Below, in pieces: positions 54,579 to 63,874 of a stretch of 64,000 bases of DNA. A model generated the notes under the pieces. It searched no databases, was not told the origin of the DNA, and was given only the letters and a program-made list of their open reading frames with translations. Source of the DNA: an uncultured Pedobacter sp. Its GTDB lineage: Bacteria > Bacteroidota > Bacteroidia > Sphingobacteriales > Sphingobacteriaceae. The stretch's first letter is position 1, and every line of letters starts with the position of its first letter. The DNA is taken from the NCBI RefSeq assembly GCF_913776295.1, contig NZ_CAJYOJ010000079.1, forward strand, positions 78,470 through 142,469, given 5' to 3'. The translations under genes and the position numbers were made by a program.

Positions 54579-55616
54579 TTATTTTTTGTTTTGGTTTGAT
54601 GGAGATATCAAGTTTGCTCCTGCTTTTACCGGTGTTCCAAAATTTGGTGTACCATCGCTATTCCAGGTAAATTTTTGGGCCCGGGGCGAGCGGAAACCTC
54701 CGCAGCCCTGGCCCGGTTTATCATTGGCGTGATATAGGATCCAATCTTCTTTGCCATCAGGCGACTTAAAAAATGAATTATGTCCGGGAGCATAAACGCC
54801 ATCTTTCGGCGATTGCTGAAAAACAGGTTTATTAAATTTTGTCCACGAAGCAGGATCGAGCAGGTTACTTTTTGCAGAAGCACACAGCATACCCAAGGCA
54901 TAAAAATCTGTCCAGCAACCACTGGCCGAATAAATGATGAAAACTTTGTTTCCATGCACCAAAAACTGCGGCCCTTCGTTTACATCAACATGTTCTCCCC
55001 CGCCTAAATCGCCGTTTTTTTCCCAATCAAATTTTGGTGATGAGATTTTTACCCGTTGACCATCTACCGTCCAGGGATTTTTAAGTTTTGCAATGAAAAT
55101 CTCCTGTTTGCCGTTTTTATCTCCCTCCCATCCCGACCAGATCATATATAACTGGCCTTTAAAATCGATTACATCACCATCAATTGCCCATTTATCTGTA
55201 GGATCGCTAATTTTGCCCTTAAATACCCATTCCCCTTTCATCGGATCGACTGAAGCATTTTCTAAAACATACATGCGGTGGTTCTCGTTCCTCCCATCAT
55301 CAGCGGCGAAATAGGCATACCACTTTCCTCTTAAAAACATCACCTCAGGCGCCCAGATCTCTTTACTGTACAGGGTTCCGGCTGGTGCCTTCCAGATGGT
55401 TTTGCGCTCGGCATTTTTTAAACCATCCAGGGTTTTGGTTCTCCAGAGATCTACCCTGTTGCCTGTGGTATGGGTGTAATAATAATAGCCATCCTTATAA
55501 TAACTATAGGGATCAGCACCAGATGGTAACAAGGGGTTAGTGAATGTTTGTGCATTCAACCCTTCCATCCATGAAAGGCATAACAAAAACAATAAGTTTA
55601 TTTTTAATATATTCAT
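54579..55616 (-). CDS. GH43 family glycoside hydrolase
   Basis: Exported five-bladed beta-propeller hydrolase of 345 residues, likely alpha-L-arabinofuranosidase or beta-xylosidase. Signal peptide about 1-22. The general base Asp is in SGADPYSYY, the modulating Asp in WAIDGDVID and the acid Glu in DVNEGPQFL. All three catalytic positions are intact. I start at ATG 55616, since the 15 codons upstream precede the signal peptide without adding sense. Confidence 0.93.
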   Translation of the reverse strand: MNILKINLLFLLCLSWMEGLNAQTFTNPLLPSGADPYSYYKDGYYYYTHTTGNRVDLWRTKTLDGLKNAERKTIWKAPAGTLYSKEIWAPEVMFLRGKWYAYFAADDGRNENHRMYVLENASVDPMKGEWVFKGKISDPTDKWAIDGDVIDFKGQLYMIWSGWEGDKNGKQEIFIAKLKNPWTVDGQRVKISSPKFDWEKNGDLGGGEHVDVNEGPQFLVHGNKVFIIYSASGCWTDFYALGMLCASAKSNLLDPASWTKFNKPVFQQSPKDGVYAPGHNSFFKSPDGKEDWILYHANDKPGQGCGGFRSPRAQKFTWNSDGTPNFGTPVKAGANLISPSNQNKK

Positions 55617-55730
55617 TTTTAGAACTTTACACCTGCTGTTTATTATCACAGGTTGCAACATTTTTCTTTATCTTTTAAAATTAATTTCTTTTCTTAAAGC
55701 ACCCTTATCTGGTTCAATATTTTTACAAGA

Positions 55731-56696
55731 TCAATCTATCCCAAGCCTTAAAAAGCGAAAGCTTTCAGGATCGATCTGCAGACGATTACCTCCACTTCTT
55801 TCACTTACAAAAGCAGCTTTTATAATAGCAGTAGCCCTTGGTGATACTTTTTGATTGTTATAATGGGTGTGAAATACATACTGTAACACCCCGTCTGTAT
55901 CGGTAAAAAAGTCACCATGACCCGTACCATTTATTTTCAATAATTTTTTACTGATGATTGGGTTGCCTGCATATTTTATCCATGGCCCTTTGGGTGAGCT
56001 TGAAGTAGCGTAACCCACCGCATAATCAGGATTCCGGAAATCATTTGCCGAATAAAAAAGATAGTAAAGATTGTTCTTTTTAAGAACTGTTGGTCCTTCG
56101 GTTACCGGCCAATCTGTTTGAGCTGTGTTCTCCCAGGGTTCAGTTCCTGCTAAACAGGCCTGTGTTGTTTCCGGAATGATATCCGAAAAATCAGCTTTTA
56201 GTTCTGCTACAAAAATCCGGTTACCCTGATCAAGTTTAACATGATAGAGGTAATTTTTTCCATCCATATCGGTAAATACAAATGGATCGATCTGTTTACC
56301 TGTGCCTGAAATGGCTTTTAATGTTTCCTGTTTAAACGGCCCCAACGGACTTTTACTTTGAGCAATGGCAATCTGCTCATCAGCGGTATAAGCCATGTAA
56401 TAAGTATTTCCCCTTTTAAATACCTGTGGCGCCCAAAAACCCTTGTTCCCAAAAGCATCGCCTTTCTTTAACGCAAAACCATCGTTTTCAGACTTTCTCT
56501 TCCAGCTTTTAAGGTCTTTTGAAATATAAACCAAAAATCCCTGATCACTGCTGGTGCCATACAAGTAATAGGTGCCTTTATCTACAAAAACGGTTGGATC
56601 GGCAAGATATAAGGTATCATTTAGCGGTTTGGCAACTATTTTTTTACTGATGAAACACAATGAAAAACAGAAAAAAAGGGCGTAAATGTATTTCAT
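55731..56696 (-). CDS. GH43 family glycoside hydrolase
   Basis: Second five-bladed beta-propeller hydrolase, 321 residues. Signal peptide about 1-22. Catalytic Asp in LADPTVFVD, modulating Asp in QIDPFVFTD, acid Glu in VTEGPTVLK. It differs clearly from the neighbouring GH43 enzyme, so the pair likely splits two linkages of one glycan. ATG 56696 is preferred to a TTG two codons upstream. Confidence 0.93.
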   Translation of the reverse strand: MKYIYALFFCFSLCFISKKIVAKPLNDTLYLADPTVFVDKGTYYLYGTSSDQGFLVYISKDLKSWKRKSENDGFALKKGDAFGNKGFWAPQVFKRGNTYYMAYTADEQIAIAQSKSPLGPFKQETLKAISGTGKQIDPFVFTDMDGKNYLYHVKLDQGNRIFVAELKADFSDIIPETTQACLAGTEPWENTAQTDWPVTEGPTVLKKNNLYYLFYSANDFRNPDYAVGYATSSSPKGPWIKYAGNPIISKKLLKINGTGHGDFFTDTDGVLQYVFHTHYNNQKVSPRATAIIKAAFVSERSGGNRLQIDPESFRFLRLGID

Positions 56697-56791
56697 TGGC
56701 AATGATTAAATAAAGATAAGGTATTGGTATAGAATCTGTTAATAATTATAAGCATCACCTTGAGGAATAATGTGAATAGTCTAGAAAGTAT

Positions 56792-56885
56792 CGTCATTTC
56801 GACCGCAGTGGAGAAATCTTTTAAATTTGATTTATAATCTGGTAAAAAGATCTCTCCATTTCGCTATGCTACAGTCGAGATGACG
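56792..56885. repeat. CGTCATTTCGAC...GTCGAGATGACG palindromic element
   Basis: The ends CGTCATTTCGAC and GTCGAGATGACG are inverted (one mismatch), and the inner GAGAAATCTT / AGATCTCTCC parts also pair, so the 94-nt unit folds on itself. Found between the GH43 and DUF3823 genes. Its form, GTCATTTCGACCGCAGTGGAGAAATC-like, is a common Bacteroidota intergenic repeat (family knowledge). Confidence 0.72.
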
Positions 56886-56923
56886 ATTTATCTTTGGACT
56901 GATAGATTGTACCTTTCGAAAGT

Positions 56924-57625
56924 TTAAAAACTTATTTTACTTACCGGCGTAAAAATCAAATCGTCAACACCGGCAATTTTAACCCCTATCCTGGCAAAAA
57001 CATAATTTTGCGTAGGTGTAATGCCCGGGATCGTTACACTCATGTTCAGGTTATTGAGGTCGGCGATGGCTGCACCACTGATTTGCTGGGTAGCAATGTT
57101 ATTACTGCCATCTACAAACTGTGTTTTATTAATATAAAGCGATACATTTTCAATGTCCTTGGCATCGGCATTGGTAATGATTTTTTCAAGTTTGCAAAAA
57201 GCATTTACTTTGCCTGCTGAAGCGGTGAGCGTAGCTCCACGGATCATATAGTAAGGCATCACCTCAATATCCATAGTTTTACTACCATCGATTTTTACGG
57301 CAATGGTATCCTGTTTCCCTGCGGCATTCTTTCTCCATAAAAAAGGCCCCTGATTGGGTGAAAAAACCAGTTTGTAATCTCCGTTGAATAATTTGGCAGA
57401 ATAGGTGCCGTCCTGGCTCACATTCACATTTATTGCAGAGTAGTTCCCAAAACCTGACTGCCAGAGTTCGAAATTCACCTGGCCATATTGAACACTGATG
57501 GGTTCTCCTTTGTATACAATACGTCCGTTGAAATCGGCTTCTGGTGCATCATAGTTATCTTTTTTACACGAAGCGAAAAGTATGGCAATAAGTGCCCCTA
57601 TTATGAAATAAAATCTAATTTTCAT
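56924..57625 (-). CDS. DUF3823 lipoprotein of the utilization locus
   Basis: Outer-surface lipoprotein of 233 residues. The lipobox is near residues 17-20 (LFASCKKD). The first half holds a beta-rich FNGRIVYKGEPISVQYG domain and YSAKLFNGDYKLVF; the second half another beta domain. These match DUF3823, a SusE/F-position carbohydrate-binding-type protein. It follows susD by 12 nt. Confidence 0.9.
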   Translation of the reverse strand: MKIRFYFIIGALIAILFASCKKDNYDAPEADFNGRIVYKGEPISVQYGQVNFELWQSGFGNYSAINVNVSQDGTYSAKLFNGDYKLVFSPNQGPFLWRKNAAGKQDTIAVKIDGSKTMDIEVMPYYMIRGATLTASAGKVNAFCKLEKIITNADAKDIENVSLYINKTQFVDGSNNIATQQISGAAIADLNNLNMSVTIPGITPTQNYVFARIGVKIAGVDDLIFTPVSKISF

Positions 57626-57637
57626 ATCTATATCTGC

Positions 57638-59542
57638 TTATTGGTTAGGGTTTCTTACAATTTTAGGATTTCCGTTAAGCACATCCTGCCCAATTGAAGA
57701 GTAATAATTACCGATACGGAAACGGTGTGCGGCGGTTACGCGGCTTGGCTTTATCACTTTAAAAATATATTTCAGATGGTTGGCGTTGCCGGGATTGTAA
57801 TATTTGTAGGGCCACAAGCCAAATACCTGCGTACTGGTGCGTGTTGCGCTACCAATATTAGTCGCATTAATAAAATCGCCTGCCGACATGTTACTGCCGT
57901 TCCAAACTTTATCTGCCAGTCTCCAGCGTTTCATGTCCCACAGTTCATGTCCTTCAAAAGCGAATTCTACTTTACGCTCATGTACAATACGGTCGAAAGT
58001 AATTTGCGCTGGTGTTAAGGCTGTAGTTAAACCGGCACGATCTCTTACCTGTTTGAGGTAGTTGGCTGCTGTAGAGGCATCACCCAGTTCGAAGGCTGCC
58101 TCGGCTGCGTTTAACAACACCTCGGCATAACGGTAGCGGATCCACCAAACATCACTCCGGGTACCGATCTGACCTGATCCTGTAGCCGGATCCAAATATT
58201 TGCGGACATAAAAACCTGATTGCGCACTAAATTCCAATCCATCTACCGGACCGTCAGCACCTACCACCTGTACTGATCCTGCATTGCCAGGAAGCACATT
58301 TGTTTTGTTCTGTCCGAAATTGTCGCCAGTTACGATAGCGCCATCTGCCAATTGATAGCCTGCCCAGATATCAACCGTTTTACCTTTAAACTGTGTTCCC
58401 GGCAATATCACCGTTCCGGCCAAACGTGCATCACGGCCTGCAAAAATATCGGTGATATTGGTATAATAGACCGGATTACCACCTCCATCTACAGAAGCCA
58501 TGGATGCATAGGTATTATCCAGTTTTTCGAAAGACTGAACCAGGTTTAAGGATGGGTTTAAACGCCCGCCCTGTGCTTCCTCCGCAGAAGAACGCGGTTG
58601 ATTATCAATGGTAAAACCATGAACTTTATTTGTTTTTAATTTAAAATCTTTAGCAAAAATCACTTCCGGATTGTTGCCTTTATCGGTGAAAAGCGCAGCA
58701 AAATTTTCGGATAAATTAGGGTTCTTTTTGTAAAGTGAATATTTGCCGCCGTCGATAATTTCTTTTGCTGCTGCCAATGCTTTGGTAAAATAACCATTGG
58801 CCAGGCTTGATGATATGCCCACCTCTCCGCCAGGTAAGGTTAACTGCGAATTGCTGTATTTGGCAATTGAACCGGCATACAATGCCGCTCTTGATTCCAT
58901 GGCCAATGCCGCAGCTTTTGTGGCCCTGCTCTGTACCGATGGATTATCGGGCAATATATTTTTAACCGCTTCCAGTTCAGCAATCACAAAATCATAGATT
59001 TCGGTTTCTTTTGCCCTTGGAAACTGCAGGTAGCTTGGGTCGCCGCTATAATCATAATCTAAAACAGTTGTAATCAGTGGCACACCGCCCATTCTTTTCA
59101 CCATTTCAAAGTATACGCCCGCCCTGATGAAACGTGCTTCGGCCAGGAAACGGTCGCGGTCTTCTGCTTTTAAAGCGGTAGATTCCTGACCACGTTTTAT
59201 AAACATGTTCAGGTCGCGGATATATCCATAAGTGCCCATATCCCAATATCTCCAGGCATCGTAACCGTACTCTAAGTTCTGGTGTCGAAAATAATCACCG
59301 CTGGCAGATGCAAAACCTTCGTCAAAATCTGTAAAAGTCCACCAGGCTTCAATGGTCTGGTAATCCGGATAACGGTCGTAAAGATCGCCAACAACGGTTA
59401 ATACCAGATTAGGATCTTTCCACACCGCATCAATAGGCAGGGTACTGGTAGGTTGTTTATCTAAAAATGCTGAATCTTTTTTACACGACTGCGCAAAACT
59501 TAAAAAGGCAATGGCAGCAAATGCATATATAATTTTTTTCAT
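57638..59542 (-). CDS. SusD/RagB family outer-membrane nutrient-binding lipoprotein
   Basis: Glycan-binding lipoprotein that caps a SusC channel, 634 residues. Signal peptide with lipobox near residues 16-20 (FAQSCKKD). The N-terminal SusD-like domain has EARFIRAGVYFEMVKRMGG and the C-terminal one WWIRYRYAEVLLNAAEAAFE, EFAFEGHELWDMKRW and YYNPGNANHLKY. I start at ATG 59542, six codons into the longest frame. Partner of the SusC gene 19 nt upstream. Confidence 0.95.
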   Translation of the reverse strand: MKKIIYAFAAIAFLSFAQSCKKDSAFLDKQPTSTLPIDAVWKDPNLVLTVVGDLYDRYPDYQTIEAWWTFTDFDEGFASASGDYFRHQNLEYGYDAWRYWDMGTYGYIRDLNMFIKRGQESTALKAEDRDRFLAEARFIRAGVYFEMVKRMGGVPLITTVLDYDYSGDPSYLQFPRAKETEIYDFVIAELEAVKNILPDNPSVQSRATKAAALAMESRAALYAGSIAKYSNSQLTLPGGEVGISSSLANGYFTKALAAAKEIIDGGKYSLYKKNPNLSENFAALFTDKGNNPEVIFAKDFKLKTNKVHGFTIDNQPRSSAEEAQGGRLNPSLNLVQSFEKLDNTYASMASVDGGGNPVYYTNITDIFAGRDARLAGTVILPGTQFKGKTVDIWAGYQLADGAIVTGDNFGQNKTNVLPGNAGSVQVVGADGPVDGLEFSAQSGFYVRKYLDPATGSGQIGTRSDVWWIRYRYAEVLLNAAEAAFELGDASTAANYLKQVRDRAGLTTALTPAQITFDRIVHERKVEFAFEGHELWDMKRWRLADKVWNGSNMSAGDFINATNIGSATRTSTQVFGLWPYKYYNPGNANHLKYIFKVIKPSRVTAAHRFRIGNYYSSIGQDVLNGNPKIVRNPNQ

Positions 59543-59561
59543 CTGATTAGTCTTTTTCATG

Positions 59562-62500
59562 TTACAGCGTTAATTTAAGTCCGATGTTGAAAAACTTGTT
59601 CTGTGGGTACTGCAATCCGTTATCATCTGCAATTTCAGGGTCTACACCATAATCGCTTAGGTTATCGATAGAAAAGAGGTTGTATCCGTTTACATAAACC
59701 CGGGCATTCTGGATCTTGATTTTTTCGGCCCATCTTTTTGGTATGGTATAACCGATTTCAAGCGTACGGGCGCGTAGATACCTTACATTATGCAGCCAGA
59801 AAGTGGAGTTTTTGTTGTAATTGCTGTGTCCGCCATCATTAAAACGCAACGCAGGGTATTTGCCTGGGATCCATGCGCTGTTCAGGTCGTAAGGATTGGT
59901 ACGGTGCCAGCTATCATCTGCAAAGTTCTGCAATAAAGCACCCGTATTCTGGAATGCCCAGCGCTGTTCCCAGTTCTGGTTCCACGAGTACATCGCACCG
60001 CCTGAAAAATCTGCTGTAAAATCAAAGTTCTTATAAGAACCACCAACGGTGAAACCAAAGCCGATATTTGGCTGGCCCGTTGTGGTATATCCGATTGGCC
60101 TTTGATCCAGATCGTTGATGACACCGTCGCCATTCTGATCCTTGTAAATTAAATCACCGGGCAATAACGAGCGGTTTCCCTGGCCATCAATATTTACTTT
60201 ATAATTATTGATCTCGTCAATGTTCTGGAACTGCCCGGTTACTTCATATCCCCAAAAGATATCGGTATATCTTTGATTATAGCTGTTTCTGTAATTATCC
60301 CATGAGTTGCCATAACGCGGTTTGTACTGATCTAAAAATTTTCTCCGGCTAATGGAGATGTTTCCACCAACGTTGTAGTTGAATTCTCCAATCTTATCTC
60401 TATAGTTCAAAGCAAATTCGGCACCGAACTGCGCATCGCTTTCCAGATTTTCTGCCGCCAATGGGTAGCCGAGTTCGATTGGTACCAATACATCATTTTT
60501 AACCTGCTTTAAACCAGTACGTTGCCTGTAGAAATAATCTGCAGTTCCGCTAAGTTTGCTGTTGAACAATGAAAAATCAAGACCGATATCTGTAATTTTG
60601 CTCTTAAACCAGGTAAGGTTATTGATAACGGGTCCCTTATCCCTTGAAGTGGTGATATTTTTTCCATCCAAGATCACAGTACCCTGGTTGTAGCGGTATC
60701 CCGGAATATAGGCAAAAGGATCGATGCCCAGATCATCATCACCCAACACACCGTATGAGGCACGAAGTTTCAAATCAGTTAAGATTGTGCTTTCACCTAA
60801 AAGCGATTTTATAAATTTCTCCTGGGTAATTCTCCAGCCGATGGATGCGGAAGGGAAATAACCTACACGTCTGTCGGGAGCAAACTTCCAGGAAGCATCT
60901 CGGCGGCCAGAAAGTTCAAGGTAATATTTATTGTCATAGTTATAGTTTAACCTGGCCACATATCCGATACGGGCTTCTTCCTCCTGGATATCGGCGAAGT
61001 CCTGCCCGTCCATATCCGCAAATTGCAAAACAGGTAAAATATTGGTTTGTGGTACGGCATGCTGGAAAGTATAGGTCCTGAAACGGTCTAAACGCTCCGC
61101 TACCAAAACGCCACCAATAGTGTGTTTGCCAAAAGTGCGGTTATAGTTGGCCTGTAACTGATAGGTATTGGTGTATATTTTCTCGTTTCTACGTTCCCGG
61201 TAAGGATTAGAGCTTCCTACTTTTTCTTCATAAATACCAGTTTCGGGGTGGTAAGTATATACATTGTAGGTATACTCATGGCCATTGATTATATTATCGG
61301 CGATATAATAAGAATACAAACCCTTAATTTCCAATCCTTTGATAGGTGTATCATAACTTGCAGATAAATTGGTCTGTAAAACCCTCCAGTCTGATTTCCA
61401 GTATCCACTTAAGGCTTTACTCTGTACGGCAAACTGCTCGGTATTATGCCCGATATCGTTCGGATAATCAGGGTTGCCATTGGCATAAGCCTGCTCTGTT
61501 GGCCTGTTTCTCAATAATGCAAAACGAGCGGCCCAGTAGTCGTCTCCACCGGGTACGCCCGGTTGATCGCGGCTTTCTATACGGCCATTAATCAACATAC
61601 CGACCTTAAAACGATCGGTTATTTTCGCTTCAATATTACTCTGAATATTGGTTCGCTTAAAATCGAACTCCCTGGCCTTTCCATATACCCCTTTCTGATC
61701 TAAGTGTGTGCCAGAAAAGTAATAATTTACCTTATCACTGCCCCCTGAAGCACTTAAATTAATAGAAGATTGTGGCGCATTGGGCGCTATGATGATATCT
61801 TTCCAGTTCTGGCTCTGATAACCATATTCTGTTCCTGCTTTCCACTTATCCAGTTCCGCCTGGGTAATATCAGTTTTGCCGTTTTGATTCAATTCTGCAG
61901 TAGCCTTGCCCAACATCCATTGATAAGCATCGGTTGTTTCAGGGAAACGTACCCAGTTCTGCCATCCGGTATAAGCATCAACGCTAAAGGTATTGCGCGT
62001 ACTGTTTTTACCTCTTTTAGTAGTTACCAAAATTACCCCATTAGCGGCCCTACTGCCATAAATAGCGGCCGAAGCATCTTTTAGTACACTAATGGTTTCA
62101 ATATCATTTGGAGAAATATTATTAAACTGACCGGCATCCTGCTGAATCCCGTCTATAACATACAATGGATTGCCCATGTTACGGATCTGGATATTGGCAC
62201 TTGATCCCGGTCTGCCATCAGGCATCCTGAACGATACACCTGGCAATTTACCAGCAAGGCCCGTACTCACGGTTGATCCACCATGTACTTTTTCGAGGTC
62301 TTTACTACTGATGGAGGAAATGGCCCCGGTTATGGCTTCCTTTTTCTGTGTGTTGTAACCCACTACCACCACTTCTGAAAGATCGTTATTGGAAGGTTTA
62401 AGTTTAACATTAAGCTGCGAACGGCCTGCCAGTGGAATTTCCTGATTGGCATAACCTACATAAATGAAAATCAGGGTCGCATTTTTATCGGCCACCTGAA

Positions 62501-62765
62501 TTTTAAATTTTCCATCTGCATCTGTTGTTGCCCCCGTGCTGGTGCCCTTAATTTTAATGCTGGCACCCACAACTGTTTCGCCCTTTTCGTCAGTAACAGT
62601 TCCCGTAACAGTAGTTGTTTCCTGTGCAATCAGCTGAAATGAAAATAAGAATAACGTAAGTGAGGTTAAAATAGCAGAGCGGATTTTGCTTTTCAGAAAG
62701 ATCTTTTGAAGCAAGTACCGATCCGGGCTTACAAAGCCCTCATAGGAAAATAAACTTCTTTTCAT
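59562..62765 (-). CDS. SusC/RagA family TonB-dependent outer-membrane transporter
   Basis: Beta-barrel transporter of 1067 residues. After a signal region (about 20-48) comes a CarboxypepD_reg-like domain (VTGTVTDEKGETVVGASIKI), a TonB-box-like SEVVVVGYNTQKKEAITGA segment (about 130-148), the plug (SIRNMG... VLKDASAAIYGSRAANGVILV) and a 22-strand barrel ending in FNIGLKLTL. The N-terminal region has no STN domain, so no anti-sigma signalling extension. It heads the operon susC-susD-DUF3823-GH43-GH43-GH5-GH2. Confidence 0.96.
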   Translation of the reverse strand: MKRSLFSYEGFVSPDRYLLQKIFLKSKIRSAILTSLTLFLFSFQLIAQETTTVTGTVTDEKGETVVGASIKIKGTSTGATTDADGKFKIQVADKNATLIFIYVGYANQEIPLAGRSQLNVKLKPSNNDLSEVVVVGYNTQKKEAITGAISSISSKDLEKVHGGSTVSTGLAGKLPGVSFRMPDGRPGSSANIQIRNMGNPLYVIDGIQQDAGQFNNISPNDIETISVLKDASAAIYGSRAANGVILVTTKRGKNSTRNTFSVDAYTGWQNWVRFPETTDAYQWMLGKATAELNQNGKTDITQAELDKWKAGTEYGYQSQNWKDIIIAPNAPQSSINLSASGGSDKVNYYFSGTHLDQKGVYGKAREFDFKRTNIQSNIEAKITDRFKVGMLINGRIESRDQPGVPGGDDYWAARFALLRNRPTEQAYANGNPDYPNDIGHNTEQFAVQSKALSGYWKSDWRVLQTNLSASYDTPIKGLEIKGLYSYYIADNIINGHEYTYNVYTYHPETGIYEEKVGSSNPYRERRNEKIYTNTYQLQANYNRTFGKHTIGGVLVAERLDRFRTYTFQHAVPQTNILPVLQFADMDGQDFADIQEEEARIGYVARLNYNYDNKYYLELSGRRDASWKFAPDRRVGYFPSASIGWRITQEKFIKSLLGESTILTDLKLRASYGVLGDDDLGIDPFAYIPGYRYNQGTVILDGKNITTSRDKGPVINNLTWFKSKITDIGLDFSLFNSKLSGTADYFYRQRTGLKQVKNDVLVPIELGYPLAAENLESDAQFGAEFALNYRDKIGEFNYNVGGNISISRRKFLDQYKPRYGNSWDNYRNSYNQRYTDIFWGYEVTGQFQNIDEINNYKVNIDGQGNRSLLPGDLIYKDQNGDGVINDLDQRPIGYTTTGQPNIGFGFTVGGSYKNFDFTADFSGGAMYSWNQNWEQRWAFQNTGALLQNFADDSWHRTNPYDLNSAWIPGKYPALRFNDGGHSNYNKNSTFWLHNVRYLRARTLEIGYTIPKRWAEKIKIQNARVYVNGYNLFSIDNLSDYGVDPEIADDNGLQYPQNKFFNIGLKLTL

Positions 62766-62953
62766 ATTTGGTTAGATTTGGTTATGACTGAAGTAAATGG
62801 TTTTAGTTGCATTTAATTCTTTTCAAAGATTCGGTTTTTAGTTTTTCATAGGGATATACATTTGTATCAATCTTTCTTCATTTTGTCTCGATTTGTGATG
62901 AGGAAAGCTTGTTTAGCCACGGAGGCTCAGAAACACAGAAATGCTGATCAGTG

Positions 62954-63068
62954 CGTCATCCTGAGGGATAATTTATGATATAAAAATCGATATGATTGAC
63001 GTTTTTTCCTTCGCACAATTCTTGCCTCGGCTCACCGCCGCCGAAGGGCTCTTACTTTTTGGCATCAA
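62954..63068. repeat. compound intergenic repeat, copy 1
   Basis: CGTCATCCTGAGGGATAATT at the left, a reversed ATGATTGACG-type end, then CTTGCCTCGGCT and CTTACTTTTTGGCATCAA. The order and most bases are repeated in copy 2 at 63875-64000. The right part continues here into a hairpin with TTTTTGGCATCAAAAAG. Confidence 0.75.
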
Positions 63069-63874
63069 AAAGTAACAAAAAATGCCGGCTGAAAATTTTT
63101 CTTTCAAAGCCAGTGTTATGGCTAGAACAGTGCAGTCCGAAAAATTTATTAGGCCGGTTTTAAGTAAAACGGTGATACGGTGCTATGGCCTAGCTATACG
63201 GAAATGCATGATGCCGCATTCTACTCCTTAATAAGTGATTATAAAATAACGTCAATGGTAGTTCAGCTTAGGGTCTTTATCAATGGATTAGCTTGATAGA
63301 TTAAGAAACAAGTTAATATATAGTATGGTATCTTCATTCCTAACTTGATTGGGAACCACGGATTACTCATCGAAGATAATTGTGATACAATAAGCTTTTA
63401 GATTCTTGCCTGCTCCTATCATGTGGACACATCTTTTTTAAGCATCGTATGGGCATTTTGCTAACCAACTTTAATAAAGCATGGATTTTAGCTAAGGACG
63501 CTGTCAATCCCAAGAGCCAGGGAGATCAAAAAAACAGTAGCAGTTCAGATAAACTTGCACTAACAAACCTTAAACGCAGTGGTTTTGTGTTCATAACGAT
63601 GATTTATTTTTTAAAAAAAAGATTGAACACAAACCCCGCAGAGCTCAATCAGACCAAAAAAAACACAAGCACAACTGATTAAACGAAGTGCCGCTGTTTT
63701 TTTGATGCGCATGGAATTGCGCAAAAGGCTCATTGTTGGATTGACGAAGCGCTTTGGGTACTTTGGCGCTCCAAAGTACTATGCCTCCGCGGCATAGAGC
63801 GGAAGAAAAATAGCATAATTAATTGTGTCCACACGGTAGGCCTGCGCGGGAATGACGACCGTTTTTTTAGAATT

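Noticed and set aside
63449..63682. 77-codon plus-strand frame in the right end
   Set aside because: No domain, lies in repeat-rich DNA, no start context; it also lacks the PLD-helix-basic tail pattern although it has a hydrophobic patch before Lys/Arg.
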